Below, one piece after another: positions 54,158 to 64,000 of a stretch of DNA of 64,000 nucleotides. The translations under genes were made by a program, and so were the position numbers. A model generated the notes under the pieces. It made no database searches and was not told the origin of the DNA. It worked only from the letters and a program-made list of their open reading frames with translations. Location: assembly GCA_017311185.1 (NCBI GenBank), contig JAESUZ010001069.1:62001-126000 (forward strand). The letters are read 5' to 3'. This DNA is from Proteles cristata cristata. Its lineage: Eukaryota; Chordata; Mammalia; Carnivora; Hyaenidae. The number at the start of each line of letters is the position of its first letter. The first letter of the stretch is position 1.

Positions 54158-57002
54158 AAAATCCTTGGAGTTTCGGATAGTTTGTTCTAGTTTTGAGAAG
54201 TATGCTGGTGCAATTTTTATTGGATTGCATTGAATGTGTAGAGTGCCTTAGGTAGTAATGACATCTTAACTATATTTATTCTTCCTATCCATGAGCATGG
54301 AATGTTTTTCCATTTCTTTGTGTCTTCTTCAATATCCTTCATAAGTTTTCTATAGTTTTCATCATACAGATCTCTTGTATCCTTGGTTAGGTTTATTCCA
54401 AGGTATTTTATGGTTTTTTGTGCAATTGTGAATGGGATCAGTTTCTTGATTTCTCTTTCTGTTGCTTCATTGTTGGTGTATAAAAACGCAACCGATTTCT
54501 GTACGTTGATTTTTGTACCCTGCAACTTGGCTGAATTCTTGGATCAGTTCTAGTAGGCTTCCGGTGGAGTCTGTCGGGTTTTCTATGTAGAGTATCATGT
54601 CATCTGCGACGAGTGAAAGTTTGACTTCCTCTTTGCCAATTCTGATGCCTTTGATTTCCTTTTGGTGTCTGATGGCTGATGCTAGGACTTCCAGCACTAT
54701 GTTAAACAGCATTGGTGAGAGTGGGCATCCCTGTCGTGTTCCTGATCTCAGGGGGAAAGCTCTGAGTTTTTCCCGGTTGAGGATGATGTTAGCTGAAGGC
54801 TTCTCATAGATGGTTTTGATGATGTTTAAGTAGGTTCCTTCTATCCCAACTTTCTCGAGAGTCTTTATTAAGAAGGGATGCTGTATTTTGTCAAATGCTT
54901 TTTCTGCATCTATTGACAGTATCATATGGTTTTATCTTTTCTTTTATTAATATGATGTATCACATTGATTGATTTGCGAATGTTGAACCAGCCCTGTAAC
55001 CCAGGAATGAAGCCCACTTGATCTTGGTGAATGATTCTTTTATGTGCTGCTGGATTCGATTTGCAAGGATCTTGTTGAGAATTTTTGCATCCGTATTCAT
55101 CAAGGATATTGGCCTGTAGTTCTCTTTTTTTGCTGGATCTCTGTCTGGCTTGGGAATCAGAGTGATACTGGCTTCATAAAATGAGTCCGGGAGTTTTCCT
55201 TCGCTTTCTATTTTTTGGAATAGCTTGAGAAGAATTGGGATTAATTCTGTTTTAAATTTCTGGTAGAATTCCCCAAGGAAGCCATCAGGTCCAGGGCTCT
55301 TATTTGTTGGGAGATTTTTGATCACTGATTCAATTTCTTCACTCGTTATGGGTCTGTTCAGGTTTTCTATTTCTTCCCGTGTGAATTTTGGTAGTGAGTG
55401 TGTGTTGAGGAATTTGTCCATTTCTTCTCAGTTGTCCAATTTGTTGGCATATAATTTTTCATAGTATTCCTTGATAATTGCTTGTATTTCTGAGGGGTTG
55501 GTTGTAATAAGTCCATTTTCATTCATAATTTTGTCTATTTGGGTGCTCTCTCTTTTCTTTTGGATAAGTCTGGCTAGAGATTTGTCAATTTTGTTTACTT
55601 TTTCAAAAAACCAACTCTTGGTTTCATGGATCTGTTCAATTGTTTCTTTGATCTCTATGTTGTTTATTTCTGCTCTAATTTTTACTATTTCTCTTCTTCT
55701 ACTGGGTTTAGGCGTTCTTGTTGCTCTGCCTCTAGTTCCTTTAGGTGAGCTGTTAGATTTTGGACTTGCGCTTTTTCTAATCTCTTGAAATAGGCCTGGA
55801 GAGCAATGTACTTTCCTCTTAGGACTGCCTTGCCGCATCCCATAGATTTTGAATTGTTGTGTTTTCATTTTCATTTGTTTCCATAAATTTTTTAATTTCA
55901 TCTCTAATTGCCTGATTGGCCCATTCATTCTTTAGAAGGGTGTTCTTTAACCTCCATGTTTTTGGAAGTTTTCCAGACTTCTTCCTGTAATGGATTTCAA
56001 GTTTCAAAGCATTGTGATCTGACAGTGTGCATGGTGTGATCTCTATTCTTTTTTATTTATTGAGGGCTGCTTTATGTCCCAGTATGTGATCTATCTTGGA
56101 GAATGTGCCATGCGCACTTGAGAAGAAAGTAAATTTCCTGGCCTCAGGATGTAAAGTTCTAAATATATCCGTCAGGTCCATCTGGTCCAATGTGTCTTTC
56201 AAGTCCATTATTTCTTTAGTGATTTTCTGTCTGGTTGACCTATCCATTGCTGTAAGCGGAGTATTAAATTCCCCTGCTATTAGCACATTCTTATCTATAA
56301 GCTTGTTTCTGTTTGTGATTAATTGTTTTAGATATTTAGGTGCTCCCGTATTCGGTGCGTAGACATTTATGATTGTTAGTTCTTCGTGATGGATGGACCC
56401 TGTAATTATTATGTAGTGCCCTTCTTCATCTCTTGTGATTGTCTTTAATTTAAAGCCCAGTTTGTCTGATATAAGTATCGCTACTCCGGCTTTCTTTTGA
56501 TTTCCTGTAGCATGATATATATTTCTCCATCCTCTTACTTTTAATCTGAAGGTATCTTCCAGTCTAAAATGAGTTTCTTGTAGACAGCATATAGATGGAT
56601 TTTGTTTTTTAATCCATTCTGCTACCCTATGTCTTTTGATTGGAGCATTCAGCCCATTTACATTCAGTGTTATTATTGAAATATGTGTGTTTAGAGTCTT
56701 TGTATCTTTTGTAGGGTTCATGTTTGTGGTGGTGCCTCTGGAATCTTTGTTCCTTGCAACCTTTCCTTCAGAGCATCCCCCTCAGGATTTCTTGTAGGGC
56801 TGGCTTCGTGGTCACAAATTCTTTCAATTTCTGTTTATTTGGAAAGGTTTTTGTGGGGGGGAGGAGGGATGGGCATGGAGGAGGACACTTGTGGGGATGA
56901 GCACTGGGTGTTATGTGAAAACTAATTTGACAATAAACTATTTGTAAATAAATTAATAAATTAATTAATTAGTTAATTAATAAATAAAATCCTTGGAGTT
57001 TC
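54158..57002 (+). mobile_element. Twin-primed L1 insertion with target duplication
   Basis: A classic 5'-inverted L1. The 17-bp target-site duplication 'aaaatccttggagtttc' lies at 54,158-54,174 and 56,986-57,002. Between the copies, 54,175-56,854 is L1 ORF2 in minus orientation, and 56,855 onward is the last ~93 bases of L1 in plus orientation plus an A/T-rich tail. The L1 segment between the two primed portions (end of ORF2 and most of the 3' UTR) is absent, as commonly seen with twin priming. The target is the old LTR-like repeat. Confidence 0.93.
54217..56721 (-). pseudogene. L1 ORF2 fragment, disabled, within the inverted segment
   Basis: The inverted portion carries ORF2 from its ATG (56,721) to late reverse transcriptase. 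It breaks after the endonuclease (stop near 56,053), has a base missing in the 'gcggcaaggcag' region near 55,833, the TGA at 55,428-55,430, a frameshift near 55,001-55,015, another in an A-run near 54,933, and the five-A frameshift near 54,513. The reverse-transcriptase box reads VADD instead of FADD. Non-functional. Confidence 0.88.
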
Positions 57003-57680
57003 CTTGTGATAAGGGAGATAAAGATGTCTTTTATTGTGTTAATGACATTACTTTTGGAAAGCCCTTAGGTAATCTAGAGATGGGGGCTATTCGCCTGGAG
57101 AACCAACCATGTGATGAGAGAGTTGGAACCTTCAGTCTCACCCCTAATTCCTAAACTCTGGGGAGGGGAGAGGAACTGTGTGATCCCCATGAAAAAACAG
57201 TGAGTTCAGATCTCTTTAGCTGGTGAACATGTGAAAACACCTGGAGAGGGCATGGAAACTCTATGCCCTTAACACATACCTTGCCTTCTGCATCTCATCC
57301 ATCTGGTTATTTCTTACTTCTATCTTTTTATAATAAAGTGGTGATCTACTAAGTAAAATGTTTCTCTGAGTTTTGTGAGCTGCTCTAGCAAATTAATGGA
57401 ACCCAGGGAAGAGATCCTGGAAACCTATGATGTAGAGCCAATCTTCATAAGTATGGGTAACAACTTGGACTTGTGACTGGTGTCCGAAACTCAAGTAGGG
57501 GGCATTGGAAACTCCAGTCTATCCGGTTGGTCAGGACTTGCAACTGGGCATCTGAAGCAAGGTGTGGTGGGTACTCTGATGTTATTTCCTAGTAGATAGT
57601 GTTAGAATTGAGTTGAATTTTCAGACATACTGCTGTGTGTTGCTAGGTGGTGTGTGTGCACACATGTGAGAAACCCCTCC
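56987..57680 (+). repeat. Old LTR-like repeat, right arm
   Basis: Plus-strand partner of the repeat at 44,015-44,708, with 'gagttttgtgagctgctcta' and 'acaacttggacttgtgactg'. The twin-primed L1 was inserted into this unit. Confidence 0.6.
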
Positions 57681-58118
57681 CTTCCAGGCCTATGTTGGAA
57701 TTGGGTCTGGGAACTCTAGAAGAGACTTAGAAGTTTATTGGCAAAAGTTAGGGTTTTCTTTCCAAAGCCTACCATGATGCTATATGATTAGGGGACTTTC
57801 CCAAACTTATTCACATGTCATTTTGGAGCCAAAATTTCACACTTACTGTCTATATTCTGGCATTAAAATCAATAAAAAAAATAATTTTACCAAGTTTCTT
57901 TCTCTCTGTCCACAAACTTTTATCCCTTTCTCTTATGGAGACAGTTCTGTTTTAGAGAACTTTGCTGACCTGTATATGCCAATGAACTGAAGCACCTCAC
58001 TGGGATTTTCTTAATTCATTAGAGAAGTTCCAGTAATGTTGAATGTTAAAAAAAAAAAAAGTGGTTGAGATATTCCTCTTAGTTTTTAATGCAAATTAAC
58101 TCAAGAGTTGTTAAAGAA

Positions 58119-58321
58119 TGGGGTGCCTGGGTGGCTTACTTGGTTAAGTATCTGACTCTTGATTTTGGCTCAGGTCATGATCTCATGCCTTGTGGGTTTG
58201 AGCACCAAGTCCACCTGTGCTGAGAGCACAGGGTCTGCTTGGATTCTCTTTCACCCTCTCTCTCTCCCCCTGTCTCTGTCACACTTACTTTCTCTCTCAA
58301 AATAAATAAATAAACTTAAAC
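58119..58321 (+). repeat. Felid SINE, right arm
   Basis: Mirror partner of 43,374-43,576; begins 'ggggtgcctgggtggcttac'. Confidence 0.9.
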
Positions 58322-58490
58322 AACAACAATAAAAGAGTTGTCAAAGAGTTTATAAAGTGACAAAATAATTCCTGTCAAATTCTTGACATAGATAATGGGG
58401 TCCTCTAGAGTGACACTTTCTAGAGTGACTCTGTCTAGAGCATTTAAAATGTGCTGTATTTTCTATTAGGAAAACTGCTGCCAATTTTAT

Positions 58491-58703
58491 ATATTTTTAA
58501 ATATTTATTCTTGAGAGAGAGACACACAGAACGTGAATGGGGGAGGATCAGAGATTGAGGGAGACACAGCACCAAAGCAGTCTCCAGTCTCTGAGCTATC
58601 AACACAGAGCCCAACATGGGGCTCAAACCCACAAGCACAAGATCATGATCTCAGCTGAAGTTGGATGCTTAACTGACTGAGCCACCCAAGCTCCCCTGCT
58701 GTC
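58491..58703 (-). repeat. Felid SINE, right arm
   Basis: Mirror partner of 42,993-43,205. Confidence 0.9.
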
Positions 58704-58795
58704 AACTTTTAAATGGAATATTCTTTTATTAAAAGGCAAGAGATTTATAGTTTCACTTGGATATCATCCTTTTTATTGTCATCTTAATTTATGTT

Positions 58796-59061
58796 TCTAA
58801 AAGATAGTAGCAAGCTTGAATAGAGAGAAAAGGGTAAGGATTAAGGACAGAGACTCCAGAACCTGAATGCTTGGGTTCGAGCCTCATTCTGCAACTTCCT
58901 TCCTATTTGACCTTGGCCAAGTTTCTCAACTTTCTTACCTCACCTGAAGAATGTGTAAGTAACAATTGTATGTGCTTCATAGGGTTGTTAGGCAATTCTA
59001 TGAGTTAATATTTGAGAAATGCATAGAACAGTGCCTGGCACATAGTATATGTTGTACAGAA
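58796..59061 (+). repeat. MIR element, right arm
   Basis: Mirror partner of the MIR at 42,635-42,900: 'gcttgggttcgagcctcatt', 'ttgaccttggccaagtttct', 'catagggttgttaggcaatt' and 'acagtgcctggcacatagta' appear in the standard order. Confidence 0.88.
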
Positions 59062-59191
59062 GAGGTGAATTAATTTGAATCAATGTTCCTAGCAATTGGG
59101 AGACATGGAAATTTAACCTAGGGCTGTTGTGCTCCAAAGCCTGTGCTCTTTCTGTAATACCAATTGTAAAATTCTGCCATCGAAAGTTAGT

Positions 59192-60157
59192 TCACTTCCT
59201 GGACACATTCTCACCCAAACCAAGTACCTTCTGGATGCCCACTCTCAGCTCCTGGGACCGGAGGGCATACACCATGGGGTTAAAGGCTGGGGGCATAACA
59301 TTATGCAGCACATTGAAGAGAACAGGGATGATGGGGACCTCTCTTCCCGCCAGGTGAGTGACAGACAGCACAATAATGGCTGTGTAGAAAAAGACAATGA
59401 GGATGAGATGGGAGCTGCAGGTACTCATTGCTTTTGATGTTGCTTCAGCAGAGTTCAGCCTCAGCACTGAGCGAACAATCAAAGCATAGGAAGCAAAGAC
59501 GAGACCCATGTCACCCCCAATAATAACCCATGCGAAGGCCAACTGGTAAAATCTGTTAATAGTGATGTCATCACAGGCCAGACTAGTGACTCCCAAATTA
59601 GAGCAAAGACAGTGGTCAATTTCATTTCTGGAACAGTAGTGTCGCTGGGCAGCCAGTATGGGTACTGGGATGGTCAGCAGGCCATTCCTGAACACCATGG
59701 ACAGGCTAGCTTTGATCACAAAAGCCTCATTGACTATGGAGGGGTACTGAAGGGGGTGGCAAATGGCTACATATCTATCCACAGCCATGCAGAGGAAGAT
59801 GCCTGACTCCATGGCCATGAAAGTGTGGATGGCATAGATCTGAGCAAAACATTCAGGGAGGCTGATGGCCTTGGCATCAAACCAGAGAATGGCCAGAATC
59901 TTGGGCATGATGGTGGTAGCCAGGCCAATGTCCACAAGAGCCAAGATGCCAAGGAATTGATACATGGGCTGGTGCAGGGAAGGCTCATGTTGGATAGTGG
60001 TCAAGATGAGGATGTTGGCACCAAGAGCTAAGATGTAGAGCAGAGCCAGGGGCAGGGAAAGCCAGTGCTGCCACTCATGGATGCCTGGAAGCCCCATCAG
60101 GATGAACTCAGACACTTGCAGCCTTGAGCTATTGGTTATACTCAGGGTGGTATCCAT
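59192..60157 (-). CDS. Olfactory receptor OR56B, right-arm copy
   Basis: An intact 321-residue class I odorant receptor identical in nucleotide sequence to the left-arm copy at 41,539-42,504, as shown by identical translations in all overlapping frames. It uses the same ATG (60,157-60,155 on the minus strand); the longer frame to 60,238 starts with TTG and crosses the splice acceptor. Its whole neighbourhood (acceptor, SINE about 120 bases upstream of that acceptor, MIR downstream) is mirrored too, so if the upstream promoter is inside the arm both copies should be equally expressible. The right arm still contains the intact L1 insertion site, so this copy may be the ancestral one. If the assembly is wrong, it is the same gene counted twice. 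Confidence 0.92.
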   Translation of the reverse strand: MDTTLSITNSSRLQVSEFILMGLPGIHEWQHWLSLPLALLYILALGANILILTTIQHEPSLHQPMYQFLGILALVDIGLATTIMPKILAILWFDAKAISLPECFAQIYAIHTFMAMESGIFLCMAVDRYVAICHPLQYPSIVNEAFVIKASLSMVFRNGLLTIPVPILAAQRHYCSRNEIDHCLCSNLGVTSLACDDITINRFYQLAFAWVIIGGDMGLVFASYALIVRSVLRLNSAEATSKAMSTCSSHLILIVFFYTAIIVLSVTHLAGREVPIIPVLFNVLHNVMPPAFNPMVYALRSQELRVGIQKVLGLGENVSRK

Positions 60158-60180
60158 ATATTGGGATGTCTTCTCCGCAT

Positions 60181-60210
60181 CTGCCAACAGATTAAGGGAA
60201 AATAAGAATA
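60181..60210 (-). promoter_or_regulatory. Probable 3' splice site of OR56B copy, right
   Basis: Mirror of the acceptor at 41,486-41,515: the minus strand reads a pyrimidine tract ending 'gttggcag', 23 bases before the ATG. The same overlapping out-of-frame ATG follows it. Confidence 0.65.
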
Positions 60211-60353
60211 GGCTGTGGTAAGTACAGCTGAGGCTCAAAGTTTATGTAGAGGTAGAAGATTCAGCGATAATAACTCTATAAGTCCTATTTAACATAATGT
60301 ATCCTCAAGCCACTTGGACCCTTGGAAAAAGTTCAAATAAGAACAGCAGAAGA

Positions 60354-60561
60354 GGGGTACCTGAGTGGCTCAGTCAGTTAAGTATCCTACTTCTGATCAG
60401 GTCATGATCTTATGGTTTGTGAGTTCAAGCCCTGCATCCATCTCTGTGCTGACAGCTCAGAGCTTGGAGGCAGCTTCAGATTCTGTGTCTCCCTCTCTGT
60501 CTGCCCCTCTCCCACTCACACTTTGTCTCTCTCTTCAAAAATAAATAAACATTAAATATAT
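60354..60561 (+). repeat. Felid SINE, right arm
   Basis: Mirror partner of 41,135-41,342; begins 'ggggtacctgagtggctcag'. Confidence 0.9.
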
Positions 60562-61744
60562 ACATAAAGAAGAGCAGAAGAGCCAAAATAGATTCTAAGA
60601 TAATTTTAGCAGAATTAAAAGTGAAGATTTACTGGCTTTGTTTTCTGGAAATTCTGGGTAGATTTTTTCATGCATGAGGAATACAGACAAAAAGCAGAAG
60701 AGTAGTACATAAGAACCCAAAGTTAGAGGGCAAAGGTTTTTCTCCATTGTTGGGGATCTTCAGGAGGAGACCAGGCAGCCACAGGGAGAATGCTGACCAT
60801 GGTTTTATTTTAAACAGTGCCTATAGTTGACAAGTAAGTTTTTACAAAATCATGTCATTTGATCTTCCCCAATCAGGGGTTGTTATTTACATATAGGGAT
60901 ATAGAGGTTGAATGATTTGTGTAGCTAAGAGTCACATATTGAAAACACTAATAAGTGAAAAAAACTTCAGCAAAATTTTAGTCTCTGGCATCAAATCATA
61001 GCTAAAAGGTCAGCACTATGTAGGAATATCACTTATTTCCTCCTCTGATTATGAAATGATGTTCAAGACATATATAAATCATCAATTTTATTGACAGATC
61101 TAAGGAGACAAAATTACCACCAGACTTCCCTCCACTTCCAGATTGTTGTGTGGTATGAGTTTAAATCAGCAGGCATTTATGGCACATTTTCGACTGTTTG
61201 ATTTAAGTAATTTCACAGCTCATTTTTGGTCCCTTTAATGCTCAGTCCTCCTCATTCTCCCATTCTCAATTTTGTTCGCTCTTGAATTGTGGACTATTTC
61301 TCAGCATTTGTATAAAAATGTGTAAAGGCATTATGGTTTCAGAAACCTTCAATACCTGAGAATTCTTTTTTTTACCTTTATTTATGAATAATACCTTGCC
61401 TTGTCAAATATTTAGGCATTAATATTTCCCTTCCAAATCTCTTTGATTTGCTTGATGGCATTAAATATAAAATCAAAGCTCCATCCCTTACCACCTGTGT
61501 GAAGAATGAATGACTATGCCATTTATAATTATAATAAACATATAGTACCCATGAAATTAATAAAGACAAATAAGAAAAAATGAAACAGTAGCACTTTTAG
61601 AAAACAAACCAAAAGAAGTTGAGAAAAATAACCATAAATCACAATCTCAACAAGCAAAGGTAATGGTTTTTAACATTTTAGAATATATAATTTTCAGCAT
61701 TTTTCTTTGTTGAATGAAAATCTTTTAAAAACATTTTTAGTTTA
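60562..61744. other. Arm DNA upstream of OR56B copy, right
   Basis: Mirror of 39,960-41,130, including the MIR-like piece at about 60,791-60,941. One substitution against the left arm lies at 60,690. No gene seen. Confidence 0.4.
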
Positions 61745-62251
61745 GGGGTACGTGGATGGCTTAGTCGGTTAAGCGTCCAACTTTTGCTTAGGTCACGATC
61801 TCACAGTTCATGGGTTCGAGCCCCGCATTGGGCTCTGTGCTGACTGCCAGCTCAGAGCCTGGAGCCTATTTCAGAGTCTGTATCTCCCTCTCTCTCTGAC
61901 CCTGCCCTGCTCACGCTGTCTCTCTCTCTCTCCTAGAAATAAATAAAAATATTTTTAAAAAAACATTTTTAGTTTATTTTAGAGAGAAAGAGAGCATGAG
62001 CAGGGGAAAGGAGCAGAGGGAGAGAGAATATTAAGCAGGCTCTATGCTCAGCACAGAGCCCAGTGTGGGGCTGGATCCTACAACCCCAGGAGTCAGACAC
62101 TCAACAGACTGAGGCACCCAGGTGACCCTCAACTCTTGACTTCAGCTCATGATCCCAAGGTCATGGCATCCAGCCCTGCTGCTGGCTTGGTGCTGAGTGT
62201 GGAGCCTGCATAAGTTTCTCCCTCTCTTTCTCTCTCTCTCTCTCTCTCTCA
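61745..62251. repeat. Three-SINE mosaic, right arm
   Basis: Mirror of 39,446-39,951: young plus-strand SINE 61,745-61,958 inside an older minus-strand SINE (to 62,128), then a plus-strand fragment (62,131-62,251). A CpG-type difference from the left arm lies at 61,785. Confidence 0.88.
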
Positions 62252-63435
62252 ACAAACAAACAAACAAACAAACAAACAAACAAACAAAACCCAACCAAAC
62301 AAAACCTCTTTAACCAAGAATCTGCAGGTGATCTCCATGGGAATCTGAGAATTTCTTCAATTTGTATGAAAAAACTGGGGAGAAGATTTATTTGGCTTTT
62401 ATCAAATTCTCAAAACATTCTGTTATTCAACCAAAAACAGTTTCAGAAAACCATTCTTTACTCAAAATTTTGACCAAGATTCACTCCTTATGACTTAGTT
62501 TTTTAACGATTGACCTTCTGGTTTTGTGATGCAACTTAATTACATGGAATTAATTTTGCTGTTAATGAGAGGTATGTAAAAAAAGTGATTTTGCTTAATT
62601 AAACAATGGCTTCTACATCTCTTGCCAAGTGATTATTATGCCTCTTTTGTTTCATAGTAAGTTTTTATATGTGTAAATTCTATCGGGCACTCAAATGTTT
62701 TTATTTTTCTCTGACTAATTTTGTGCCAATAAGAATAAGAGTTAAGAATTTTAGTTTTGTAATAAATTTAATACAGAAGAGAAATATATTCCTTTAGTAC
62801 TTATTCTCTTAAAATTTGAAGTCCTTTTCATGTGTTTATTTTCCAGATTAAACTTAAAATTCCTGTATTGGTTTCTAAAATAGCAATTTGGTTGGGATCC
62901 TGTTACATTTGTAGCTTAATTTTGAAAAGCAAAAAGTTGACATACTATCAAGTCCTTGCATTCAACAAATGTGAATTCTCTCTGCCTTTGTTTAAATCTT
63001 TAAAATCTTTAAATCTTTAGAACATTGTTATTAAAATTTTTTTACTTCTGCACTGTTCTTATTATGATTATTAGTACTTTGAGGTATTTTGAACAAGTAT
63101 GAGTTTTTTTATTATATATTCCAATGTGTATTAATGATATATGGAAATCCATTGTATTTATCTTAGTGTTATTATATTGGTTTTTGTCATTTCCTTTTTC
63201 ACTTACTCACTTTCCTAAACTTGTACTACTTTTACTCATTTTGTGAGTTTTTTTTCCTATTACTTCAACCAATTAATGGTTGCTGGTAAACTAAACATTT
63301 TGGGTTTATTATTTTATAAGTTGAAATTTTATTTGTTTTGTCATTTCTGTTTTGTGTCATTATTTTGCTAGACTATGATAAATTTTACCACTGATTCTCT
63401 TTTTCTGATTTTCTAAGTAGAACAAAAAGTTGCTT
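62252..63435. other. Arm DNA without genes, right
   Basis: Mirror of 38,263-39,440. The (CAAA)n tract near 62,252-62,290 is two bases longer overall than its partner, and a substitution lies at 62,364. No gene seen. Confidence 0.4.
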
Positions 63436-63669
63436 GCATGGATATCTGGCTGGCTTTGTTGGTAAAGCATGCAACTCTTGATATCGGGTTTGTAAATTCA
63501 AGCCACAGGTTGAGTGCAGAAATTACTTAAAAATAAAACCTTGAAGGGGTGCTTGGGTGGCTCAGTCAGGTAAGCACCCATCTTGATTTCAGCTCAGGTC
63601 ATGATCTCATGGTTCATGAGTTTGAGTCCCATACTGGGCTCCGTATTGAAAGTGCTGAGCCTGCTTGGG

Positions 63670-63708
<39 letters not shown>

Positions 63709-63773
63709 CGCCTCTTCCTCCTCCTCTCTGATCATACTGTTTGTCTCTCTTTCAAAATAAATAAGTAAACTTT
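63436..63773 (+). repeat. Two adjoining SINEs, right arm
   Basis: Mirror of 37,925-38,262: an older plus-strand head fragment (63,436-63,543) followed by a fuller SINE with a (TC)n run (63,546-63,773). Confidence 0.85.
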
Positions 63774-64000
63774 AAATAATTTTAAAGAAAAAAGCACAAC
63801 AAATAACTTAAAAAATTGCTTGCAAACAGTGTTATTTTCCCTCTTTACAAATGTTAATACATATTAATCTTTGTTTCATATCTAATGAAATGGTTGGAAA
63901 TTCATGATCAATGTAAAATAAATATGATGCAAACATCTTCAGATTTTTTGGTTGATTTAATGGGAATTCAGCTTCAATTTATACCAAATATGATGTCTTT

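Larger units (their letters stand above)
56186..64000. repeat. Right arm of large inverted repeat (cut by window edge)
   Basis: Reverse complement of 37,698-45,509 at near-complete identity. It is still matching at the last base of the window, so the arm extends further. It contains, mirrored, every SINE, MIR, LTR and receptor of the left arm. It begins inside the inverted L1 segment. Confidence 0.95.

Overview
This window is mammalian nuclear DNA, almost certainly from a cat-family carnivore. The main evidence is the many copies of the tRNA-derived carnivore SINE in its felid form. The head reads as variants of 'gggcgcctgggtggctcag' followed by 'ggttaagcgtccgactt', the body carries a 'gggctctgtgctgaca' core, and the tail is CT-rich followed by 'aaataaataaa'. 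Young and old L1s, MIR/L2 relics and LTRs fill the rest. Nothing prokaryotic is present. The only genes I can support are class I (fish-like) olfactory receptors, each with a single uninterrupted coding exon. The local gene content matches the OR52/OR56 section of the class I OR cluster (human 11p15.4).

Layout. 1-4.9 kb: a CpG-rich block, SINEs and unassigned DNA. 4,994-5,944 (-): an OR52L1 orthologue. 13,704-14,666 (-): a second intact OR52-family receptor. 25,123-26,088 (+): an OR56B4 orthologue. 26-37.7 kb: dense repeats, including old L1s and a solo LTR inserted into an L1. 37.7-64.0 kb: a large inverted repeat. Its left arm (37,698-45,509) and right arm (56,186 to the window edge at 64,000 and probably beyond) are nearly identical. 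Each arm carries one copy of another intact OR56B receptor: 41,539-42,504 (+) and 59,192-60,157 (-), identical in sequence. The roughly 10.7-kb spacer contains L1 sequence at both ends and an oppositely oriented pair of solo LTRs.

The most interesting structure is the junction of the inverted duplication. The arms match essentially base for base until they enter L1 sequence. At about 45,510 (left) and 56,185 (right) the match drops abruptly to roughly 2-3% divergence, although both sides continue as L1. The right arm holds a complete 5'-inverted (twin-primed) L1 flanked by a 17-bp target-site duplication. The left arm holds only part of that insertion, fused in frame with the 3' half of a different L1 that has its own poly(A) tail. 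This looks like inverted duplication by L1-L1 recombination or template switching, with the crossover inside ORF2. A false join in the assembly must be excluded.

How the genes work together: each receptor is a seven-transmembrane odorant GPCR, normally expressed one allele per sensory neuron, so they are independent detectors rather than a pathway. A plausible 3' splice site lies 5-37 bases upstream of each coding start, consistent with the usual OR architecture of an upstream non-coding exon joined to a single coding exon.
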